64,000 bases of DNA from Lepidostoma basale. Taxonomy: Eukaryota; Arthropoda; Insecta; Trichoptera; Lepidostomatidae. The DNA lies in the NCBI GenBank assembly GCA_022606425.2, contig JAHDVF020001564.1:558001-622000 (forward strand), in the 5' to 3' direction. Below, one piece after another: positions 11,801 to 23,800 of this stretch (the first letter of the stretch is position 1; each line of letters begins with the position of its first letter). The notes below the pieces were generated by a model that was not told the DNA's origin, ran no database searches, and saw only the letters and a program-made list of their open reading frames with translations. Both the position numbers and the translations under genes were made by a program.

Positions 11801-14800
11801 TAATCATCTCAAGTATTGTAATCATCTCAAGTATTGTAATCATCTCAAGTTTTGTAATCATCTCAAGTATTGTAATCATCTCAAGTATTGTAATCATCTC
11901 AAGGAGGCTAGAAACATATTTTAAATAGAATTTTTCATGAATTAAAACACAATTTTTTTCATTTTTAGGTTTATTTTTCAAGAAAGGTTCCAATTCTTTT
12001 ATACCTTTATCATCAGAAAAACAAGTTAAACTAATTATAAATAGTTTAAACAAAATACAAGAACCTAAGCCTGTAACATGTGCAAATTAAAACTATATGC
12101 TGTGGACATCAATGAATTTATATTGTGTCAAATTGAAGAATGCATTTTTATGTATGTTTATTTTTTTAGAGTCTTCATCTGGTGATGGGCGGTGCTCCTG
12201 CCGGTCCCGCAGGAACGGGAAAGACCGAAACGACCAAGGACCTCGGCCGAGCCCTCGGCGTCATGGTCTACGTTTTCAACTGCTCGGAACAGATGGACTA
12301 CAAGTCTTGCGGGAACATCTACAAGGGTATGCATAGTTTCTTCCACTTACGTGTCTGAATCCACTGTCCACTTCAGAATTTTAGGTGACAATTTTAGTTC
12401 GTTCTGTCTCGCCACATGCCCCGCCCATGCTCTAGCAAATGCTCTAGCAAAATGAAATTTGTCACTCCCATTAAACCTAATGAAAATTTAAAATAATCGA
12501 CATTAAAAAATATAAGGAAAAATTGATTGACATGTTTATACTATTCTTTTGTATGTATTCTAAATAAGTTAATTTTGTTATTTTATTTTATATCATTGTA
12601 TTTTATATTATTTGTTTTAGATTTATTTTGTAGATGTTGGATGATCTAAGTGTGCGCGGGAGATGCCTATTGGTGGCGATGAGGTTCACAACCCATCACA
12701 CCGTGTCTCCCACGGGGCGAAAAGAGAAGGATGGAATGCCGCATCGGTTAAAGTGTGGCAGTCCATTCTTTCTGCTTATCCCTTCGGAGAGAAGGCGTGA
12801 TGGTTAGTAAGTTAGTTACTAGTTTTACTTTAGGATCTGGATAAAAAATACGAGTCATACTTGTCTTCTTCGTTGTGTCAAAAGCAACTCAGTCAGATAA
12901 AGTTGGCCCAGAAGTCCGCCAGCTGGACTGCACTGCCGGACGCCCGAACAAGATCCTCCTCATTCCATGTCACAGGGCAGCGAGGGCACTTCATTTTGTG
13001 ATTTATGAATTGCTCCATGCCACAGATGTAAAGCATCATACCGCTCTGAAGGACACACCCCATCTCATTATGATAACTCTCTCGAGTCTGACTTGACATT
13101 CAATCTGAATCGAAGGAGATCGTCTATCAGTCCATTAGAATCGCTGTTAATTTTTTGAATAGGGTGGAACTCTAATATTCCTGATTAATCTCTTCTCGAG
13201 TGGAGGATGAACATCTAAAACAGAGGTTCCCAAACCTTTTTTGTCCTGTAGACCCCTTGTCAATTTCTTCTATTTTGTGTAGACCCCTGCTTTCCTAAAA
13301 TAGTTTTTTTTTCAGGCCAAAAAAAATCAGACAAAAATGACAGAATTCGTTGTTGACCTTTTTTTTGCGACATTGGCAATCACGGTGGCTAATGCTTTCT
13401 TGCCACAGTGATTTCATAAGAAGTGTTACTGAAATGGTTTCCCGGTGCCTTCACCGAGGATTTTCTCTAGGTTTTACCTTTCATTAGCTGGTGCGCCCTC
13501 TTCCAGTCTGCTATGACCCTGATGGTAAAGTCAGTGATCACATAGCTTGCGACTTGTGGGCGCATGCGGACCACTCTAGGACGCCACAGAGATTTACAAT
13601 AACACATACCTTCTTATATATTCCAGTAGGGTATATCCAACCATAACACTTCCAGTCATTCTAGTCCCATTATTAATGTCTATTCTTAAACAAAAAAAAA
13701 TATACTATCGAAAATAGTCTCAATTTCAGTTGAAAATAGTCAAATTTTCTTCTTCTTGGATATTGTCTTTTCGGAAGTACCAGCCCGAAGGCTATTGCTC
13801 CCCCACATGTTGGAAATTTCTTTCTTGGAGATGATGTTGGATATTGTTGGATGGTGAGGGGATGGTTACTTGGAGGATGTAGTGGGTTGTGTCTGACATT
13901 TGGATCTGACTACCCGGGTAGGGAGGAGTGTGGAGGGGTTGGGGATGACCTTGGAAAGGGGCCGAGGTCTTGGGTGGAGACCGAGGGATGGTGAAAGGGA
14001 GTGGCCTTGGGCGGGGGCCGGTTGGTCCTGGATATGGAACCAAGTGGGACAAGAGTGGCCATTAGTCAAATTTTATAACAAAATTTCCACTAATATAATT
14101 TATATATGTCATTAACACGCTATAATAGTGGTTATGGAATTGTATATACGAGTATATAATAGTTTAAAGACGTATTATATTTTTATTATTTATATCATTT
14201 ATTTTTATTTGTTATTTTATTTTATATCATTGCATTTTAAATAATTTGTTTTAGATTTATTTTGTAGACGTTGAACGATCGAAGTATGCGCGGGAGATAC
14301 CTATTGGTGGCGATGAGGTTCGCAACCCATCACATTGCATCTCCTGTGGGGGTGAAAAGAGAAGGATGGAGTGCCGCATCGATTAAAGTGTGGCAGTCTA
14401 TTCTTTCTGCCTACCCTCTCGGAGAGACGGCGTGATGGTTAGTTAGTTAGTTAGTTATTTCCACAATACAATTTGTTATAAAAATGGAGCTATACAAAAC
14501 ATTTTTATTGAATTTTGAATATGTTCTTTGTTAATAGGATTGGCCCAAACAGGAGCGTGGGGGTGCTTTGACGAGTTTAACCGAATATCGGTTGAGGTTC
14601 TCTCTGTTGTTTCCGTTCAAGTGAAGAGCATTCAGGATGCCATCAAGCACAAGAAGGTCACCTTCGATTTCATGGGAGACAGCATTGTTCTCAAACCAAC
14701 TGTAGGAATCTTTATTACCATGAACCCCGGCTATGCGGGCAGAACCGAACTCCCAGAGAACATTAAATCGCTCTTCAGGTAATTGGGTTTTATGTCTTTC

Positions 14801-17800
14801 TTAACTTGATATGTTTCTCTTTGGCTCTCCTCTGATGTGACTTATCAGTAGCACCAGCTTATTTTAAATGTTAGTCTAACTGACAAAATATCCATATCCG
14901 TAAAAGTCATAGATTCAAAACAACAAAACTTAGATGCTTATAAAAACAAAAACATAAAATTTGATACAAAAACATACCGTATCTTTCGAATGTGGTCGCG
15001 CCATTCCCTCAGCGTGTGTCTTCGAAATATTACATTGCAGTAAAATAGGTACTAAGTACCAAAACAAATACAAAAAAAACTAAGTATGTAGTTATGTTCT
15101 GTATTACATATACATAGAACTAAACTGCATACTTAGTTTTTTTTGTATTTTTTTGGTACTTAGTGCCTATTTTACTGCAACCATTCATTAAAATTTACTC
15201 GGCGCGCACAAGCGCAGATAGCAAATTAGCACTAACGCCATCTGTTGACAAAATTGTAAACGATAGCACTCGAAGGTGCGAAGATGCGCACTTGATTATC
15301 GTTGTTTTTTTTATGAAATACAATTTTATATTTGAGAAATTCTTGTAAATATTAGCATCGTGATAGTTCTACGAATGTCCAAGTGAGCGGAAAATACATT
15401 TTTGACAAAAGAGCGCCGTAATATCGGCAGTCAAAGTTCCCGTATCAAGTGTTGATACGTCCGCGTGTGAGTATGGACTTTTTGCCGTATCAACAGTTGA
15501 TACGGTAGCGTGCAAAGAGTTAAACCGATCTCTAGGAATTTCCTCGTAGCTTCACAAATAAAACAAAATATAAGATAACTCGTAGTTGACATCCTAGACA
15601 AATACTACAACAACAACAACAACAAACCATCAAGCTGTTTCACCGCAGGGGTAGGCAGAGAGAATGGACTGCCACACTACTCTATCCTGACACACCTCTC
15701 TAGCTTCCTACACATTCATACATCGAGTCATACACGCACGTCGATTCTTCCGGCTTCTGACATGACCAACCTTTAATATTTGATTAATTTGGTCATGCCA
15801 TGTTTTCCTCTGTCTACCTCGACTCCTTACTCCATTTACATCGTTAATGTATACTTTTTTAACCATTCTTTTTTCACCCATGCACTCCATATGTCCGAAC
15901 CAACGCAGCGAACCTTTCATAATTTTGTTCATAATACCTTCTTTCGCTCTACATTCCTTCCTAATATCAGCATTTGAGATTCTGTCGTACATCGTTCTAC
16001 CACACATTCGTCTTAGGGACCTCATCTCTATCGCATTTATTCTGCTCTCATCTTTCTTCTGCCAGTTCAATGCTTCGCTTCCATACATAAGGGTTCGGAC
16101 CAGAACTCCATTGTGAACCGCCATTTTCACTTTCATTGATAAATTCTTGTTTCCAATAACACAAACTATATTATCTCAACTTGTTTACAATGGAATGTGT
16201 ATCAGAAAACAATCTTATCTTATTGATCTAGGCCTTGCGCCATGGTGGTGCCGGACTTCGAGCTCATCTGCGAGATCATGCTGGTGGCTGAAGGCTTCCA
16301 GGAGGCGCGGCTGCTGGCTCGGAAGTTCATAACCCTCTACACTCTCTGCAGGGAGTTGCTCTCCAAGCAGGACCACTACGACTGGGGTTTGAGAGCCATC
16401 AAATCCGTGCTCGTCATCGCTGGGTCACTAAAAGTAAACCAAACTTATTAACTTACTAACCATCACGCCAAAGGGGTCGGCAGAAAGAATGGACTGCCAC
16501 ACTTTTCTTTGCTGACATACTTCTCTCGCTTCCTCAACATTCATACATCGCGTCATGCACGCGCGTGGATTTCTTTGACTCCTCACATGGCCGTCATTCA
16601 TTATTTGATTTATTTGATCGTGCCACGTTTCCCTCGGTCTTCCTCTATTTCTAGTTCCATTTACATCGTTAACATTTATATTTTTTATCATTCTTTCTTT
16701 CCATGTATTCAAATTAATGATCCTTTCATTATTTTGTTCATAACACCATCCTTCGCCCTGCATTCACTTCTTATATTTTCATTCGACACTATCATACACA
16801 GAGTATCCACACAATCGTCGAAGAGATCTCATTTCTACTGCATTTATTCTACTTTCATCCTTCTTTTGCTTTTCCATGCTTCACTTATATACATAAGGAA
16901 TGATTGTATGTTTGTTAATAAGCACATATAATATAGAGTGATAAATTCTTTTTTATAAGGATTAATTGTATCCCAATAGAGACGAAGATGTAAATTGTGT
17001 TCTGGGAACAGAATATGGTGGCCGAGGCGCTTACAAGACTTATGACCCGTCATTGGTTGGGTTGAGCGACGCTTTATGTTTAACAACATCCCCATTCCGC
17101 CCTTCTTACGACCACCACGTCTGACAAATTTTTGAAAGTTGTATATATGCTAGAATGCTGCGCCTATCTTCACATTTTTTAGTTCACTCTACACTAGCGT
17201 CATCTATTAAGATTGGGAAGAATTGAAGATATCCTCCCCATAGAGGCTCGTCAAGTAAGAACGTAAATTTCCACGGTTAACATATATAGGAATATTTTTC
17301 GGGGTGAAACCGTGTTCCCTCCACCAACGTTTCGGAGGCCCTTGCGGCCTCCATCATCAGGGTGTTGAATTGAATGAATTCATGAATTCAATTCTTTGGC
17401 GTATAAAATAGGAGTGTTACTCCAGGCGACTTCTAAACAGTGCGCTAGGAGGCGGTAGCCTCTTCGCATTGTGTTAATAAAGTAGTTTGCTAAATGCTAA
17501 ACAATCATTCTTCACAGATGCCGCTGGTAGGTGGATTGTATAGATTAATCTTAAAACAATTAATTAGTACAATCAAATCTACATAGATGGCTAACTGGAA
17601 CTGACACGTGAAGATAAGTATGGATTTGGAGTATATATACAACTTCCAAAAATGTATCTTGCATGATCATAATAACAATGGTGGAATGGGGAATGTTGTA
17701 ATTACATAAAGCGTGCGCTTAACCCAACCAATGACAGGTCATAAGTCCTGTAAACACCTTGATCATCCATGTTCAGTTTCCAGTTTGTTTCTTCGTCTCT

Positions 17801-20800
17801 ATCGAGATACAATAAAAATTCAACACCCTGATGATGGAGGCCGCAAGGGCCTCCGAAACGTTGGTGGAGGGAACACGGTTTCACCCCGAAAAATATTCCA
17901 ACCATATTCTGTTCCCAGAAAACAATTTACATTTTCGGCTCTATTGAGATACAATTAATCCTTATATAAAAATAATTTATAATAGTTAATTGTGAGACGT
18001 AATACATTTTTACTGTTTTGATGTCAAAATTATACAAGTTTTTTCGTTAATATAAAGAATTTTGACAGGTGTAAAAATAAATTTTTCATTTGTTCCAATG
18101 ACAATTTGAATAATTTCTTCAATATTCTTTTAAAGTTCTTGCTGGAGTTGGTTGGTTTTAAGTGCCTAATTACTGCCAAATAAAAAAAGTGGATACGTGG
18201 AACATTAATTAAATCATATAACAGCTAATTTAAAAACGGTGGATACGTGTAACATAAATTAAATAAACACAAAAGTCCGGATCGTCCATGTCAACATGTG
18301 CAACATCGGAAAACATTATGTGTTATTACATTATGTGCTAAATTTAAAAAACGGTGGATTCGTGGAACATAAATTAAATAGACAAATGTGTACCATCTAA
18401 AAATAACATTTTGCATTAAATTATTTTTATTTTGTTATTTTATTTTATATCATTGTATTTTTTATTATCTGTTTTAGATTTATTTTGTGGATGTTGGAAG
18501 ATCGAAGTGTGCGCGGGAGATGCCTATTGGTGGCGATGAGGTTCGCAACCCATCACACCGCGTCTCCCGCGGGGCGAAAAGAGAAGGATGGAGTGCCGCA
18601 TCAGTAAAAGTGTAACAGTCCATTCTTTCTGCCTACCCTTTCGGGGAGACGGCGTGATGGTTAGTTAGTTAGTTAGTTAAAAATAATTTATCCGCAATGG
18701 GTAAAATCCAGTATTTGTCTACAAGAATTTGTATACATACAAAATGTTGTGATAAATTCTTCTTTTCCAGAGAGGGGACAGACTCCGCCCTGAAGATCAG
18801 GTGCTCATGAGAGCCCTGAGGGATTTTAACATTCCCAAGATTGTGACGGATGATGTCCCCGTGTTCATGGGGCTCATAGGAGACCTGTTTCCGGCTCTGG
18901 ATGTTCCTCGCAAAAGAGACTCGGATTTCGAGAAGATGGTTCAAGCTGCTGCAGTTAATATGAAACTTCAACCAGAATCAGGATTCATTTTAAAGGTACT
19001 TTCTTTCTGATTGCATTCTCTTGTATTTTTTTTTATATATCTATATAAATAAAAGGCGATCTTCCGGGTGTGTGTCGACTATTTCTGAGGTTATTCCTGA
19101 GCTGATCCTTCTGTATCTTGGGGAATGGACTAATTGGAATTTAGCGGTCGTCATAGGCATATTTTCGTTATTAATCGAGCTCTAATTAACTTTATATATT
19201 AATCAATTAATTGAAAATTTTCGTAGTGCAAACGAATATAGACCTTAATGTTCGTATCACCTGAGTATCAATCTTTTGAGTCTATATTCGTTTGACACGG
19301 TCTGGAGAGAATTCAGTCTCCATGTAATTTTGTGTAGTGGCAACAATGTGTTTTGCTTTCTGACAGTCCAATATATTGCGTTTTACTTTGGGATGTATAA
19401 TACTTAATACGTTTTGCTTATTACGTACTAAAATAATTGGTTGTTTAATTGGTACAGTATATTTTATTGGCCATATTTTAATGTACACTAATGCAGACAG
19501 GTAATTATACTTCTTAATTTTGGCGAGTATAATTTTTACGCGTCAATTTGAGGTTATGAACGAAATTTTATTTTTTCGTGTGGCTGAAACTTATTCGTTT
19601 CTCTTACGTTCGACGGTGATTACTTAATGATATTCGTTTTCTAGAGTTCTAGCCGTTCGATTGGTCACGTGGTCTCTGAACTGTCACAATCTCTTTGTAC
19701 GTCGTAATATTTTGTAGGTATGAAGTTTCGGTACTTTTAGGTTATGAAGTTTTTGGGATTAAAAATATTCAATGATAATTAAATTGTTCAGGTTATTTCA
19801 AAGGATGATAGCGAAAATATAAAATATTGGACGTCGAAGCTCTACAAGAATATGAAGAAACTTGCTTCCGTAAGTATAATATAATATTTATATTTCTAAT
19901 TCATAAATATATTTTCAGTTTATTCTATTTTGCTGTTTTCTTTATACGCATACTTTGGTCAGGGAAATTGTTACATTACCACAGCAACGGTAAGAAAGTT
20001 CTAATGATATACAATATGAATTACAATATGAATGAATGACACAATTCTTATGACTTTTTCCGTTTATTTCTAGGAAAATAAAGTAACGGATCAGAGATGG
20101 GACGAAAATTACCGATGCAGCGTGCAAAATAACTTCGTTAAAATGGAATTAGATCAATCAAACAACGGATGATCAGTGAATTAGATGTACCCTGGAGTGG
20201 CGAATGAAAACCGGCTCATTTTTACATTACACATAAGCTACTTTTAGTAGTTTTCATTCATATATGAAAATTCCATTATTAATTTCAGGTAAAGTTTTTA
20301 AATTTACAGTTTATAGACAATAATTAAGCACATTCCCAAACGTGCCACCTATATATCTGAATTTTGTGTTGCTCGGGCTGCCTGAAATATGCTTCCTGCA
20401 CGCCTCAGATGCATTGACAAGCCGACAGACTTTAATTCTCACCTAAAAACCCACCTTTTCAAATTATCGCATAAAATGGTAACAACGGTTGTCTGTATAT
20501 CAATAAACAATATTATATCACATTTGCACAAAACATTCATATGTTTAGAGAAACAAAATTGATTTTGTTGTCCATGAAATTCACATCAGAGCCAATAAAG
20601 TAAGTTTCTACGATCGTGATTTCGCTGTTGTTACATGCACCTTTCATGACTAAAAACATTGTCAAAGCGCCCTTGAGGTGAGCTATTCACGAAAACGGCG
20701 ATTATCAGTTCCGTAAGTTCAATGTTTATATTTTGATATGTACAGGTTTAAATTTTGAATTAATTGGTTTATTTTGTATATATAAGAATATAGACAATTT

Positions 20801-23800
20801 ATATGAAGGAGTCTGGTTGTAATGAATGCTTTTGTAAAATTTTTGTTATTTCTTTAGCACAATCATAACTGCATTGATTAGCATAGTTTTTGATAGTTAT
20901 TTTTGCCGTTCAGGTAAAGTTTCTAAAATCTCCTACATATAATATTAACACATTTCCACGCAACTCTTGCAATGCTCGATCAAGAGCCTCGAGTATTTTT
21001 TTTGAACACTTGGAATTCATTAATTGTATGGAAGTTGAAAATTTGCCATATGCGCCTCTTCGATGTCCGCCTTATGCCAATTCCAATATTATTTTTTTTT
21101 ATTTCTAGGAAACAATATTAATTAATCAGAGATCGGAATGGAATCGGTCATATAGCAGGGACAACGGATGATAAGATGCACCCTGGAGTAGCGGGCGAGA
21201 AACAACTGGCAGAATTTTGAATGGTATTGCGCTATTTTATTAATGTTATTTAATTATTATGATTTTAATTAGTTATTTAAAATACAATTAATATGACATT
21301 TGATGAATTCAAACATAAAGGTGTTCTTTATACGCGTACTTTGGTCAGGGAAATATTAAAATTACCACAGCAACGATAAGAAAGTTCTAATGATATACAA
21401 TATCAATTTATTCGTTTTACTTACGTGTCATTTTAGGTTATGACGTTTCGTTGTGTAATAATTAGTTAATTGGTATAATCTATTTTAATAATGTTGTTTT
21501 AATGTAAAATTGTTCTGGCAGGGCGAAAATCTATATCTTTGGGATTAGATATTAAGTTTTGATAAAATAATTGCCTGGTTGTGAGAGACCACTGGTCTAA
21601 TGGGGATATTTTTGTATTGGGATTGAAATTATTTTGATAATGAGCCATATTGGTGCATCTGCATGTTGCAATTCTTCTTTATTTTCCATTCCACTGAGTA
21701 ATTCCAGCAGCACACATACCCAAATACACTATGAGTTACTTCAGCTGTTTTAGTTTTTCTCTGAAAACAAATGCTGTGATAGGTAAACATATCCTTATAT
21801 GCAGCATTAGCTGCCTCAGTTAGAAGAGTCCAGTAATATTCCATTTTTGACCATTAAATTCTACATTATGCTGAGATTTAAAATATTCAAAGATAATGAA
21901 ATTGATTTCAGGTTATTTCATTTGCTTGAGGATGGGGAAGACAACGCAGAAGATAATGGATTGCGCATGTGCAGAGGATGGGGAAAACAACGCAGAAGAT
22001 ACTGGAGTTCGCATGTCCAGAGGATGGATCCCACACTTCGATATATGCGTATCACAAGACAATGTTGTTATCTTTATGAACTAATTTGGAATGGTATGTA
22101 CAGGTTTAAATTGGATTAATTGGTTTAATTCGTTACATAAGAATATAGACAATTTATGTTTACTACTCCATGATACATTCTCATCTGTCTTACCTTTCCT
22201 GTATTTGGGGCTTTATTACAAAGAAGAAAGCTAATGAGATTCAGGTGATCCAAAATCGGGCTGTTAGAAATATTTTCCGTCTACCGTGGTACACTCATGT
22301 AAGGGCCCTATATTCTCAGACGAAAATAATTCCATTTCAAATCCATCCAAAATTAGAGATCACTAAAACTATAATACAAATAATAAAGTCATCAACGCGC
22401 TCTAATACTCGACCAATATTCAATACGGACGTACACCAACATGATACGCGCTCACAGAATAAGAAGCATTGCGTTCAACTAGATTCGGTGTAAAATCCTT
22501 ACAATTTATAGCCTCTACAGAATTTAATAAACTCCCTAATGATTTAATAATGATGTCGAACCAAAAACTTCAATCTGATCAACTTAAAAGTAATTTTTAC
22601 ATTACATTTTTACATTTTTACATTACACATAAGCTACTTTTAGTAGTTTTCATTCATATATGAAAATTCCATTATTAATTTCAGGTAAGGTTTTTAAATT
22701 TACAGTTTATAGACAATAATTAAGCACATTCCCAAACGTGCCACCTATACGAGTATATCTGAATTTTGTGTTGCTCGGGCTTTCACAGTAGTAGGTTCGT
22801 CCGCCTGAAATATGCTTCCTGCACGCCTCAGATGCATTGACAATCCGACAGACTTTAAATATCACCTAAAAACCCACCTTTTCAAATTATCGCATAAAAT
22901 GTTAACAACGGTTGTCTGTATATCAATAAACAATATTATATCACATTTGCACAAAACATTCATATGTTTAGAGAACCAAAATTCTTGATTTTGTTGTCCA
23001 TGAAATTCACATCAGAGCCAATAAATTAAGTTTCTACGATCGTGATTTCGCTGTTGTCACATGCACCTTTCATGACTAAAAACAATGTCAAAGCGCCCTT
23101 GAGGTGAGCTATTCACGAAAACGGCGATTATACAAATTAAACAAACAAACAAACCATCACGCCGTTTCCCCACAGGGGTAGGCAGAGAGAATGGACCATA
23201 ACACTACTCTATCCTGGCAAACCTCTCTAGCTTCCTCCACATTCATACAACGAGTCATACACGCATGTCGATTCCTCCGACTTCTAACATGACCAACCTT
23301 TAAAATCTGATTAGTTTAATTAATTTGACAAATTAATCAGATTAAAAGGTTTTATTAGTTTTATCGTTTTTGTAAAGAATTTTGACAGGTGTAGAAATAA
23401 ATTTTTCATTTGTTCCAATGACAATTTGAATCATTTCTTCAATATTATTTTTAAGTTCTTGCTGGTTAAGTGCCTTACTACAGATAATTTAAAAAATGGT
23501 GGATACGTGTAACATAAATTAAATAAACACAAATGTCCGGATCGTCCAAGTCAACATGTGCAACATCGAAAAAAACATTATGTGTTATTACATTATGTGC
23601 TAAATTAAAAAACAGTGGATACGTGGAACATATTATAAATTAAATAGACAATATGTGCACCGTCTAAAAAGAACATTTTGTGTAAAATTATTTTTTATTT
23701 TGTTATTTTATTTTATATCATTGTATTTTATATTATTTGTTTTAGATTTATTTTGTGGGTGTTGGACGATCGAAGTGTGCGCGGGAGATGCCTATTGGTG

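Larger units (their letters stand above)
16950..17972. mobile_element. Nested foldback element with hammerhead-like arms
   Basis: The outer arms (16950-17085 and 17706-17972, in two pieces) match the foldbacks at 49738 and 60907 (AATTGTATC(C/T)CAATAGAGACG). Inside, 17289-17371 and 17818-17899 form an 82-bp near-perfect inverted repeat (AATATTTTTCGGGGTGAAAC). Each inner arm holds a CTGATGA / stem / GAAAC core. No coding frame. Confidence 0.75.

Noticed and set aside
11555..11903. CRISPR-like array
   Set aside because: The units are contiguous without unique spacers, and the context is a eukaryotic intron.
11541..12053. Minus-strand open frame of 170 codons with EMITIL repeats
   Set aside because: It is a translation of an 18-bp tandem repeat and overlaps a dynein splice site.
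12893..13099. Zinc-binding protein gene (CPRC motif)
   Set aside because: The frame is short, without splice or start context, and the second metal-binding pair is missing.
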